Source: Clostridia bacterium
GTDB lineage: Bacteria > Bacillota > Clostridia > Oscillospirales > RGIG577
Assembly (NCBI GenBank): GCA_017419325.1
Contig: JAFOLN010000247.1
Coordinates: 1 to 5,990, forward strand
Reading direction: 5' to 3'
DNA: 5,990 nucleotides
Shown here: piece after piece, positions 1-4,894 of the stretch
Layout: every line of letters begins with the position of its first letter
Position numbering within the stretch: the first letter of the stretch is position 1
Program-made: the position numbers and the translations under genes
Notes under the pieces: generated by a model
Databases searched by the model: none
Seen by the model: the letters and a program-made list of their open reading frames with translations, nothing else
Told to the model about the DNA's origin: nothing

Positions 1-273
1 AACGGCACCTACAAGGAAATCCTTGCAAAGTACGGCGCTGACAACACCGACGAGGTCGGCGGTATTCTTGACGCGGCAGCAGGCGCGGTTTCCGACGCGG
101 CTGACACGGCAACGGGCGCAGTTTCCGACGCGGCAGACACGGCAGCAGGCGCAGTTTCCGACGCAGCTGACACCGCAGCGGGCGCAGTAAGCGACGCGGC
201 AGACACGGCAGCAGGCGCGGTTTCCGACGCAGCCGACAAGGCAGCAGGCGCAGTACAGGACGCAGTAGAGTGA
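1..273 (+). CDS. Amino acid ABC transporter substrate-binding protein, C-terminal part (5' end outside window)
   Basis: The frame is open from base 1 to the TGA at 271-273, giving the last 90 residues. The first residues (NGTYKEILAKYGADN) resemble the C-terminal helix of family 3 solute-binding proteins, which usually end near a 'dGTy..I..KyG' segment. The next two genes are a polar amino acid permease and ATPase, so this is very likely the extracytoplasmic receptor of that importer, normally a lipoprotein in Gram-positives. Where such proteins usually stop, this one continues for about 70 residues of Ala/Asp/Gly-rich 11-residue repeats (see the repeat entry). The ligand cannot be told because the binding lobes lie outside the window. 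Family assignment is inference from a short segment plus context; the reading frame and the repeat tail are seen directly. Confidence 0.8.
   Translation, partial: NGTYKEILAKYGADNTDEVGGILDAAAGAVSDAADTATGAVSDAADTAAGAVSDAADTAAGAVSDAADTAAGAVSDAADKAAGAVQDAVE
82..270 (+). repeat. 33-bp tandem repeat encoding 11-residue (hendecad) units
   Basis: Five complete 33-bp units start at 82, 115, 148, 181 and 214, followed by a 24-bp partial unit (247-270) that ends at the stop codon. The unit reads GAVSDAADTAA with few changes: T in place of A at the end of unit 1, K for T in unit 5, and Q for S in the partial unit. Codons vary at third positions (gtt/gta, tcc/agc, gcg/gca/gct), so the array is not a very recent duplication and the protein pattern seems to be kept. 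An 11-residue Ala-rich period with regularly placed Asp suggests a long amphipathic helix or right-handed coiled coil, similar in period to LEA-type 11-mers. The long minus-strand reading frame across it is a by-product of the repeat. Confidence 0.92.
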
Positions 274-315
274 TCCTTTTTGCGAAAAGCTTAAATAATA
301 ATTAAAAAAACGTCA

Positions 316-346
316 CGCGGCCGGGGGGACATGCCCCTCGGCTGCG
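316..346 (+). promoter_or_regulatory. Intercistronic hairpin between binding protein and permease genes
   Basis: Bases 316-327 pair with 334-346 in a GC-rich stem of about 12 bp, with one bulged T at 338, one G-T pair and a 6-nt loop. No T-run follows, so it is not a standard intrinsic terminator. In ABC importer operons such stems commonly protect the upstream binding-protein mRNA from 3' exonucleases and so give more receptor than membrane components. That role is inferred here. Confidence 0.6.
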
Positions 347-386
347 CCGACGAATATCAACAGACTGAAAGCGTGGGAAAAAAAGT

Positions 387-1064
387 ATGGATTTTTACGG
401 CGTACTTACTAATATTTACCCCATGCTGCTCGACGGCCTTGTAATGACGCTGGAGACATCGCTGCTTGCGATACTCATCGCTTTTTTCCTGGGTCTTCTT
501 TCGTGCATCATGGGTATGTCGCGCATTGTTCCGCTTAATCTCATATCGAAGTTTTACGTATGGGTAATAAGAGGAACGCCTTTTATCGTTCAGCTCTTCA
601 TAATAAAATACGGTATCCCGCAGGTGATCCAGCTGTGGTCGCCCGGATTTAATTTCACGATTTTTCAGGCGGCTGTGGCAACGCTCGCGCTCAACGCCGG
701 CGCGTATATGTCTGAAATATTCAGAGGAAGCATACAGGCGATAGACCCGGGACAGATGGAAGCAGCAAGAAGCTTAGGTCTTCCCAAAACGCGCGCAATG
801 ATAAAGGTAATACTTCCTCAGGCTCTGAAGATAAGCATTCCGATGCTCTGCAATCAGTTTATAATCTCCTTAAAGGACTCTTCGCTCGCTCAGGTAATAG
901 GTCTTCCCGAGCTCTTTTATCAGGGCAAGATCTACGTTGGGCGCACCTTCAGAAGCTTTGAAACGTACATAATAGTCGGATGCGTTTATCTTGTGATCAT
1001 AACGATTCTTTCGTATATCATAAAGCGCATTGAGAGGAATATGGATTATGGCAAAAAAGGTTAG
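387..1064 (+). CDS. Polar amino acid ABC transporter permease
   Basis: A 225-residue membrane protein of the HisM/GlnP type, the usual length for this family. It forms the transmembrane channel, as a homodimer or with a partner, of an amino acid importer. Residues about 12-45 hold the first hydrophobic segments. The RGTP motif at 62-65 is typical of amino acid permeases. Further membrane segments lie near 65-80, 88-108 and 195-213. The cytoplasmic EAA loop lies at about 110-146, with EAARSLG at 125-131 and LPQA at 143-146; it docks on the ATPase. The start is the ATG at 387. Its ribosome site is weak (GGGA about 8 bases upstream), in keeping with lower expression than the binding protein. Its end overlaps the ATPase start by 17 bases, so the two are probably translationally coupled. 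Substrate is not determinable; glutamine/polar amino acids or cystine are the usual options. Confidence 0.95.
   Translation: MDFYGVLTNIYPMLLDGLVMTLETSLLAILIAFFLGLLSCIMGMSRIVPLNLISKFYVWVIRGTPFIVQLFIIKYGIPQVIQLWSPGFNFTIFQAAVATLALNAGAYMSEIFRGSIQAIDPGQMEAARSLGLPKTRAMIKVILPQALKISIPMLCNQFIISLKDSSLAQVIGLPELFYQGKIYVGRTFRSFETYIIVGCVYLVIITILSYIIKRIERNMDYGKKG
1033..1038 (+). promoter_or_regulatory. Ribosome binding site that fixes the ATPase start at 1048
   Basis: AGAGGA lies 9 bases before the ATG at 1048. A longer frame exists from a TTG at 1030, but that has no ribosome site at a proper distance and would add residues not usual at the N-terminus of this family. An ATG at 1041 is in another frame. 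Confidence 0.75.
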
Positions 1065-1779
1065 AGTAAAAAATCTGTGCAAGTCCTTCGGAAAGACGGA
1101 GGTCTTAAAGGGCATGGATCTGGAAGTATCCGAGGGCGAAGTGGTCTGCCTCATAGGCCCCTCCGGCTCGGGCAAGTCGACGTTCTTAAGGTGTCTAAAT
1201 CAGCTTGAAACGCCCACTTCCGGTGAAATTGAAATCGACGGTTACCTTATAACCGATAAACATACAAACATAAACAAGGTGCGGGAAAACATAGGCATGG
1301 TGTTCCAGCAGTTCAATCTTTTTCATCATCTCACCGCAAAGAAGAACATCATGATGGCGCCCATCGACAGAAAGAAGCTCTCAAAAAGCGAAGCGGAAGC
1401 AAAGGCGATGGAGCTCCTCGGCAGGGTAGGCATGGCCGACAAGGCCGACTCCTATCCGAGACAGCTTTCCGGCGGCCAGCAGCAGCGCGTCGCCATAGCG
1501 AGAGCGCTTGCCATGAACCCCGACATCATGCTGTTCGACGAGCCCACCAGCGCCCTCGACCCAGAGATGGTCGGCGGTGTGCTCCAGGTCATGAAGGAGC
1601 TGGCCGCGGCAGGCATGACCATGATAGTCGTGACCCACGAGATGGGCTTTGCGCGGGACGTGGCCGACAGGATAGTATTCATGAGCGACGGCTACATAGT
1701 CGAGGAAGGGCCGCCCTCCGAGATATTCACAAATCCCAAGGAGGCAAGAACGCGGGACTTCCTAAACCATGTGCTTTAA
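1048..1779 (+). CDS. Polar amino acid ABC transporter ATP-binding protein (GlnQ/HisP type)
   Basis: A 243-residue cytoplasmic ATPase that powers import through the permease encoded just upstream. All nucleotide-binding motifs are intact when counted from the ATG at 1048: Walker A GPSGSGKST at 37-45, Q-loop Gln at 87-88, signature LSGGQQQR at 140-147, Walker B MLFDE at 161-165, D-loop SALD at 168-171, and the switch His 197 in VVTHEMGFA. The 'THEMGFA' run and the 'FNLF' after the Q-loop are hallmarks of the polar amino acid uptake subfamily. Length is normal for the family (about 240). The start overlaps the permease gene by 17 bases. The gene is the last of the operon: a strong terminator follows 38 bases downstream. 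Confidence 0.96.
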   Translation: MAKKVRVKNLCKSFGKTEVLKGMDLEVSEGEVVCLIGPSGSGKSTFLRCLNQLETPTSGEIEIDGYLITDKHTNINKVRENIGMVFQQFNLFHHLTAKKNIMMAPIDRKKLSKSEAEAKAMELLGRVGMADKADSYPRQLSGGQQQRVAIARALAMNPDIMLFDEPTSALDPEMVGGVLQVMKELAAAGMTMIVVTHEMGFARDVADRIVFMSDGYIVEEGPPSEIFTNPKEARTRDFLNHVL

Positions 1780-1817
1780 AAGCCCCAGCATCTTATTCGC
1801 GTCATAAAGAGTTCGGG

Positions 1818-1855
1818 CAGACCGAAGGTTTAATTCCTTTCGGTCTGTTTTTTTT
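1818..1855 (+). terminator. Intrinsic terminator of the ABC importer operon
   Basis: CAGACCGAAGG (1818-1828) pairs with CCTTTCGGTCTG (1836-1847) around a 7-nt loop with one unpaired base, followed directly by eight T (1848-1855). It is a classical Rho-independent terminator for the plus strand. Confidence 0.93.
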
Positions 1856-1885
1856 ATGTTTTCCATAAGGCACAGGCGCATATAA

Positions 1886-1914
1886 TTGAAGTTCGGATGG
1901 TGGTATGATATAAT
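1886..1914 (+). promoter_or_regulatory. Sigma-A type promoter for the GNAT gene
   Basis: TTGAAG at 1886-1891 and TATAAT at 1909-1914 are separated by 17 bases, and a TGA just before the -10 gives an extended -10 (TGn). Transcription should start near 1921, about 190 bases before the acetyltransferase start codon. It lies just after the previous operon's terminator. Confidence 0.8.
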
Positions 1915-1925
1915 AACCGGGAAAA

Positions 1926-1988
1926 ATGAGACTGCAAAAATGCGAACATTGTAAAGCGGGCGTCCCCTCGGAAAAAGAGGCTCGATGA
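1926..1988 (+). CDS. Possible 20-codon leader peptide or zinc-ribbon remnant
   Basis: ATG at 1926 opens MRLQKCEHCKAGVPSEKEAR and closes at TGA 1986-1988. The pattern Cys-x-x-Cys followed by 'AGVPSE' looks like the first half of a bacterial zinc-ribbon domain, which normally has a second Cys pair. None follows here, so it could be a truncated remnant or a leader peptide at the 5' end of the GNAT transcript. Its ATG would lie only about 5 bases from the predicted transcription start, and no convincing Shine-Dalgarno sequence precedes it, so translation is doubtful. Confidence 0.2.
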   Translation: MRLQKCEHCKAGVPSEKEAR

Positions 1989-2099
1989 CCGAAAACCGTG
2001 ATGAGTGACCGTTCTGCAGTTATTTTGGCGCAGGCGGCGGACTGACAAATCGGGGTTTATGGAGGCTGGACGACTGGGATTTCTAAAAAATCCGATTGT

Positions 2100-2104
2100 G
2101 GAGG
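2100..2104 (+). promoter_or_regulatory. Ribosome binding site deciding a TTG start
   Basis: GGAGG lies 8 bases before the TTG at 2113, ideal spacing. The only nearby ATG (2107-2109) is 2 bases from the site, in the same frame, and directly followed by TAG, so it forms a start-stop pair and cannot begin the protein. Confidence 0.75.
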
Positions 2105-2112
2105 TAATGTAG

Positions 2113-2643
2113 TTGAAAACGGTAACACTTGTTCGATTAACAAAGAATGATCGGGAGCAGTTTATCAAAGATAATCAGGAAGCGTTTAACTACGGCGCTC
2201 TTGAAGAATTCGGTCTCAGGAATGATCATTTTGAAGATGATGGCGAAATCATCTCTCGCGAAACGATAGAAGCCTCAATTGACAGTGGTGAAGCCTATCG
2301 AATCATGAAGGATGGGCAGCCTGTTGGCGGTGTCGTAATCAAAGTAGAGGGTGAGATGGGCGATCTCGATCTCCTGTTTGTCTCCCCAAAAGCGCATAGC
2401 AAAGGCATCGGCTACGCCGCGTGGTGTGCTGTGGAACAACTGCACCCGGAAGTGACAGTATGGGAAACCGTTACACCATACTTTGAGAAACGCAATATTC
2501 ACTTTTACGTCAATCGATGCGGGTTTCACATTGTTGAGTTTTTCAACAACCATCATCCCGATCCCAACGATCCCGATGTAGTACAGCAGACGGATGAGCA
2601 GTTTCCTGACGGAATGTTCAGATTTGAGAAGAGATTGAAATAG
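2113..2643 (+). CDS. GNAT family N-acetyltransferase
   Basis: A 176-residue cytoplasmic protein with a GNAT fold, expected to move an acetyl group from acetyl-CoA to an amine. The N-terminal half has the helices and strands typical before motif A, including the strand at about 70-78 (PVGGVVIKV). Motif A is residues 85-104: strand LDLLFVSP, then a pyrophosphate loop reading H-S-K-G-I-G (95-100). His takes the place of the usual Gln/Arg at its first position. Motif B appears as HFYVNRCGF at 130-138. The C-terminus is rich in Asp, Pro and His (147-160). The start is a TTG with a good ribosome site. It has its own promoter and is not part of either neighbouring operon. By eye its codons are more AT-ending than those of ylmH or the ABC genes, which suggests recent acquisition. 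The acceptor substrate is unknown; nothing points to a specific resistance gene. Confidence 0.85.
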   Translation: MKTVTLVRLTKNDREQFIKDNQEAFNYGALEEFGLRNDHFEDDGEIISRETIEASIDSGEAYRIMKDGQPVGGVVIKVEGEMGDLDLLFVSPKAHSKGIGYAAWCAVEQLHPEVTVWETVTPYFEKRNIHFYVNRCGFHIVEFFNNHHPDPNDPDVVQQTDEQFPDGMFRFEKRLK

Positions 2644-2715
2644 ACAAATTCCCGCCTGACCTTTTTCGCGGACCAGAGCGGCGACATAAAGAAGGTCGAG
2701 ACGGGCGAAGAATAA
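2644..2715 (+). pseudogene. Possible C-terminal scrap of an unidentified protein
   Basis: Directly after the GNAT stop, the same frame stays open for 23 codons to a TAA at 2713-2715. From about 2659 it reads RLTFFADQSGDIKKVETGEE (about 2656-2712), which looks like a natural protein end. Its codons are GC-rich like the surrounding chromosome and unlike the GNAT gene. It has no start codon or ribosome site. It may be what is left of a gene displaced by the GNAT unit, or chance. I do not recognise the family. Confidence 0.25.
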
Positions 2716-2736
2716 GAAGGCGTCAACAGTATAAAT

Positions 2737-2766
2737 AATGCGGGGGAGCCGGGCTCCCCCGCATTT
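2737..2766. terminator. Bidirectional hairpin terminator between convergent GNAT and ylmH genes
   Basis: Bases 2737-2749 pair perfectly with 2753-2765: 13 bp with a GC-rich core and a 3-nt loop. On the plus strand it ends in TTTT followed by CATTT. On the minus strand it is followed by ATTATTTA, a weaker U-rich run. It begins immediately after the ylmH stop codon on the minus strand, so it probably serves both convergent genes. Confidence 0.75.
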
Positions 2767-3504
2767 TCATTTGTATATCCTTACGGCGCACCTGAGCCTC
2801 CCTTTTTTCGTTTCGCGTTCCACGGACTCATATATGAAGCGGCCGTACCCCCTTACGGAGATGATCTCGCCCGCGTGCGGCTCGTATGACGTGTTCGTGA
2901 TAAGACGGCTCTGCGCAAATACCTTCTCCGTGGAAAAAAGCTTCTGACTCTGGGCGCGCGACATTTTGTACACCGCCGCGACGATGGCGTCAAGCCGCTC
3001 GGAGGCGACGACTATAAGGCTTTTCTCGGGAAGCCCGCCGATACCCTCGGGCAGAGCGTCCGCCGCCGTCACCGTGACCTCGGTGCGGCTTACTGTTGTA
3101 AGCGTTTCCTCTATATATGCGGCTATGGAGGAGAGGCAGAAAAGATACGCCTCTTCGCCCGATATGACGATATCGCCCAGCACCTCCCGCTTTATGCCGA
3201 GCCCCATGAGGGAGCCGAGATAGTCGCGGTGGGTGAGCTTCTGCGCGAATTTCGGCGCGCGGGGCGCGATGCAAAGGAGGCTTACGGGCGCGAAAATCCC
3301 TGCGGCCTCGCCGAAGCAGGCAAGCCGTCTTTCCGCCGATTCGTACCCGCCGTACAGCGTAAAGGGCGATGCGGGCTTTGACTTTATGAGCGCGTCCTGC
3401 TCGTAAAGCGTTAAAAACCCCGAATACGCGGGGATGCCCCTGTTATATGCTCGCGATGAAAGCTCGCCGAGGCGCTTTATAAGAAGCTTTTCGTCGTCCG
3501 TCAT
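2767..3504 (-). CDS. ylmH: YlmH-family S4-domain RNA-binding protein
   Basis: A 245-residue cytoplasmic RNA-binding protein, close to the usual length (about 250-260). The N-terminal YlmH domain contains the family's best conserved stretch at residues 92-112 (His-Arg-Asp, LGSLMGLGIKR, LGDI). The C-terminal S4 domain covers about 167-225, starting SERLDAIV and including the SRAQSQKLF helix. In Bacillus subtilis YlmH binds the ribosome and can act like RqcP in ribosome-associated quality control of stalled nascent chains; that role is known for the family and inferred here. In many Firmicutes ylmH sits beside sepF, ylmG and divIVA in the division cluster. Here it stands alone. The start at 3504 is chosen because GGAGAG precedes it by 6 bases. 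The frame is open further upstream to 3666, but that part covers the promoter and has no family-like sequence. Confidence 0.9.
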   Translation of the reverse strand: MTDDEKLLIKRLGELSSRAYNRGIPAYSGFLTLYEQDALIKSKPASPFTLYGGYESAERRLACFGEAAGIFAPVSLLCIAPRAPKFAQKLTHRDYLGSLMGLGIKREVLGDIVISGEEAYLFCLSSIAAYIEETLTTVSRTEVTVTAADALPEGIGGLPEKSLIVVASERLDAIVAAVYKMSRAQSQKLFSTEKVFAQSRLITNTSYEPHAGEIISVRGYGRFIYESVERETKKGRLRCAVRIYK

Positions 3505-3510
3505 GATGTT

Positions 3511-3516
3511 CTCTCC
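3511..3516 (-). promoter_or_regulatory. Ribosome binding site fixing the ylmH start
   Basis: On the minus strand GGAGAG is followed by six bases and the ATG at 3504-3502. It rules against the 54-residue longer open frame upstream. Confidence 0.75.
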
Positions 3517-3583
3517 AAAAATGCTGTCTGTTTTGCGGTAAATACCCGCATAACATGGGTTTACTTTATCCGTATACGATGTT

Positions 3584-3613
3584 ATCATATTTTCCGGCGG
3601 CGTACAAGGTAAA
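3584..3613 (-). promoter_or_regulatory. Likely ylmH promoter
   Basis: On the minus strand TTTACC (3613-3608) and TATGAT (3589-3584) are 18 bases apart. The -10 matches five of six consensus bases and the -35 four of six. The transcript would start near 3577 with a leader of about 70 bases. That leader contains a small hairpin pairing 3534-3538 with 3546-3550. Confidence 0.5.
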
Positions 3614-3659
3614 AGGAGCGTAAGAAATCCCGCCCGCGCGAAAAAATTTTTTGCCGCAC

Positions 3660-3688
3660 TTGACAAACGGGCGCGATTTTAATATAAT
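3660..3688 (+). promoter_or_regulatory. Consensus sigma-A promoter of the rpsF-ssb-rpsR operon
   Basis: TTGACA at 3660-3665 and TATAAT at 3683-3688 both match the consensus fully, with the optimal 17-base spacer. The transcript should start near 3695, giving a leader of about 57 bases. Such a strong promoter fits a ribosomal protein operon. Confidence 0.93.
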
Positions 3689-3695
3689 TTTATAG

Positions 3696-3742
3696 TCCTT
3701 GCCGCATAAAAATTTATATGCGGCCAAAAGTCCAGAAGGAGG
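3696..3742 (+). promoter_or_regulatory. Candidate autoregulatory leader of rpsF (S6:S18 type)
   Basis: GCCGCATA (3701-3708) pairs with TATGCGGC (3717-3724) in a perfect 8-bp hairpin. Directly below it, TCCTT (3696-3700) can pair with AAGGA (3736-3740), which is part of the AAGGAGG ribosome site, leaving an 11-base bulge on the 3' side. The structure would begin at the very first transcribed bases and hide the ribosome site of rpsF. rpsF leaders in many bacteria are known to bind an S6:S18 complex as feedback control. Whether the known motif's conserved bulge bases are present here I could not confirm. Confidence 0.5.
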
Positions 3743-3751
3743 TATAGAAAA

Positions 3752-4048
3752 ATGGAGAAAAAACTTGTCAGCTACGAGACGATTTTTATCGTTGATATGA
3801 CGGGCGGAGAAGAAGCCGTTGCAGCTGCCGTAGACAAGTTCAAGGCTATCATTGAGAAGTCTGCAACTGTTGAAAGCGTTGACGAATGGGGCAAAAGACG
3901 TCTTGCTTATCCGATAAACGACCTTACCGAAGGCTATTACGTTCTCGTCAACTTCCAGAGCGAGCCCGAGTTCCCCAAGGAGCTTGACCGTCTCTACAAC
4001 ATCAACGACGCTATTTTACGTTCCATAATCATAAGGAAAGACGCGTAA
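3752..4048 (+). CDS. rpsF: 30S ribosomal protein S6
   Basis: A 98-residue S6 of normal length, part of the platform of the small subunit where it pairs with S18. The first strand YETIFIVD (8-15), the EWGKRRLAYPI segment (45-55), and GYYVLVNF (61-68) are the conserved S6 landmarks. It lacks the long acidic C-terminal tail seen in Escherichia coli S6, as is usual in Firmicutes. The ATG at 3752 follows a strong GGAGG (3738-3742) by 9 bases. It is the first gene of the rpsF-ssb-rpsR operon; ssb begins 13 bases after its stop. Control by an S6:S18 leader is likely (see the leader entry). Confidence 0.98.
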   Translation: MEKKLVSYETIFIVDMTGGEEAVAAAVDKFKAIIEKSATVESVDEWGKRRLAYPINDLTEGYYVLVNFQSEPEFPKELDRLYNINDAILRSIIIRKDA

Positions 4049-4061
4049 GGTGGTGTAACGG

Positions 4062-4526
4062 GTGAATAAAGTTATATTGATGGGACGCTTGACCGCGGAT
4101 CCCGAACTTAGAACTACCCCGTCAGGCATTTCAGTTACTACGATACGCATTGCCGTAAACAGACGGTTCGCCCGTCAGGGCGATCCCGTGACCGCCGATT
4201 TCATTGACGTTGTCTGCTGGAGACAGACGGCCGAATTTGTGTCGAGATACTTCACAAAGGGCCGCATGATTGCTGTTGTAGGCAGCCTTCAGACGAGAAA
4301 ATGGCAGGACAGAGACGGCAATAATCGCTATTCCACAGAGGTTGTGGCGGATGAGGCATATTTTACCGATTCCAGAAAAGATGCTTCCGCAGCGGGAGTG
4401 GATACACCCGCGAGAAGCGCGCCGAGAGACCCGCAGGGCGATATGGGCGCGCCGATGGGAGGATATACCCCGGCATCGCGCGGAGATTTTGAAGAAGTTG
4501 ACGACGGCGACGAACTGCCGTTTTGA
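4062..4526 (+). CDS. ssb: Single-stranded DNA-binding protein
   Basis: A 154-residue SSB that coats single-stranded DNA in replication, repair and recombination as a tetramer. The OB fold covers residues 1 to about 104, with MNKVILMGRLTADPELR at the start, TADFIDVVCWRQTAE at 44-58 and the YSTEVVADE strand at 90-98. A Pro/Gly/Ala-rich linker follows (about 105-141). The acidic tip ends in DDGDELPF, a variant of the DDDIPF tail that binds partner proteins. It starts with GTG at 4062, preceded by AAGGTGG at 8 bases, which overlaps the rpsF stop codon and suggests coupling. Its place between rpsF and rpsR is the standard Firmicute arrangement and marks it as the main chromosomal SSB rather than a mobile-element copy. 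Confidence 0.97.
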   Translation: MNKVILMGRLTADPELRTTPSGISVTTIRIAVNRRFARQGDPVTADFIDVVCWRQTAEFVSRYFTKGRMIAVVGSLQTRKWQDRDGNNRYSTEVVADEAYFTDSRKDASAAGVDTPARSAPRDPQGDMGAPMGGYTPASRGDFEEVDDGDELPF

Positions 4527-4547
4527 TCCGAGACAGGAGGTAAGACG

Positions 4548-4787
4548 ATGGAAAGAGAGAGACCCTATAAGAACAGACGCGCAAAGAGAAAGGTTTGCCA
4601 GTTCTGCGTTGATAAAGTTGAGCATATCGATTACAAGGACACGGCTCGTCTGAGAAGATACATTTCCGACAGAGCAAAGATACAGCCCAGACGCATCACC
4701 GGCACCTGCGCTAAGCATCAGCGCCAGCTCACCGAAGCTATAAAGCGCGCAAGACATATCGCTCTTTTACCGTTCACGGCTGAATAA
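4548..4787 (+). CDS. rpsR: 30S ribosomal protein S18
   Basis: A 79-residue S18, normal length, which binds 16S rRNA with S6 on the platform. The body shows the family's conserved residues: the basic N-terminus (8-15), IDYKD (27-31), LRRYISDRAKI (35-45), and the basic C-terminal helix. Cysteines 17 and 20 form a CxxC, and Cys54 and His57 a CxxH, so this is a metal-ribbon form of S18 rather than a cysteine-free one. The ATG follows AGGAGG (4535-4540) by 7 bases; ssb ends 21 bases upstream. It is the last gene of the operon, ending 18 bases before a strong terminator. Confidence 0.98.
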   Translation: MERERPYKNRRAKRKVCQFCVDKVEHIDYKDTARLRRYISDRAKIQPRRITGTCAKHQRQLTEAIKRARHIALLPFTAE

Positions 4788-4805
4788 GAGCGGGAAATAC
4801 GATTT

Positions 4806-4842
4806 TAAACCCCTTTTCAAAGAGAAAAGGGGTTTATTTTTT
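4806..4842 (+). terminator. Intrinsic terminator of the rpsF-ssb-rpsR operon
   Basis: TAAACCCCTTTTC (4806-4818) pairs perfectly with GAAAAGGGGTTTA (4824-4836), a 13-bp stem with a 5-nt loop, followed by six T (4837-4842). Confidence 0.95.
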
Positions 4843-4855
4843 CGCTTTGTGAGGA

Positions 4856-4861
4856 TATAAT
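4856..4861 (+). promoter_or_regulatory. Possible -10 element for the lipoprotein gene
   Basis: TATAAT lies 33 bases before the ATG at 4895 and just after the ribosomal operon's terminator. The best-placed -35 is a poor TTTATT at 4833-4838, inside the terminator, so the promoter would be weak. Confidence 0.4.
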
Positions 4862-4894
4862 ATTTTTCGCAAAACGAAAACCGGGAGGATAACG

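Larger units (their letters stand above)
1921..2112 (+). promoter_or_regulatory. Long untranslated leader with folding potential, upstream of the GNAT gene
   Basis: The bases between the predicted transcription start and the TTG start codon can fold. ACTGCA (1931-1936) pairs with TGCAGT (2015-2020). GAAC (1944-1947) pairs with GTTC (2011-2014), continuing the same helix across a 7-nt bulge. An inner hairpin CCTC/GAGG lies at 1966-1969/1977-1980, and GGATTT/AAATCC forms a hairpin at 2077-2082/2088-2093, just before the ribosome site. AATCGG (2048-2053) can pair instead with CCGATT (2092-2097), which excludes part of that last hairpin. I recognise no known riboswitch consensus. No T-run terminator is visible inside it, so any control would more likely act on translation. 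The 333 bases between genes (1780-2112) otherwise hold only the terminator and promoter. Confidence 0.4.

Noticed and set aside
9..239. Minus-strand open frame of 76 codons across the repeat
   Set aside because: It is the mirror of the 33-bp repeat in the binding protein gene. A repeat whose unit is a multiple of three keeps other frames open. No ribosome site or family similarity.
70..270. CRISPR-like array
   Set aside because: Units are direct 33-bp coding repeats without spacers, in frame with a protein and ending at its stop codon.
1030..1047. TTG start for the ATPase, six codons upstream
   Set aside because: No properly placed ribosome site, whereas AGAGGA sits 9 bases before the ATG at 1048, where family members usually begin.
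1981..2011. Hammerhead-like bases (GATGA and GAAA) in the GNAT leader
   Set aside because: The core CUGANGA is not present (G replaces the essential C) and the order of stems does not fit any hammerhead type.
3505..3666. 54-residue N-terminal extension of YlmH
   Set aside because: It covers the likely promoter and leader, has no ribosome site at its start, and does not resemble YlmH proteins. The ATG at 3504 with GGAGAG is better.
4131..4757. Long minus-strand frame of 208 codons across ssb and rpsR
   Set aside because: It lies opposite two certain genes, has no ribosome site or recognisable domain, and is explained by their codon use.
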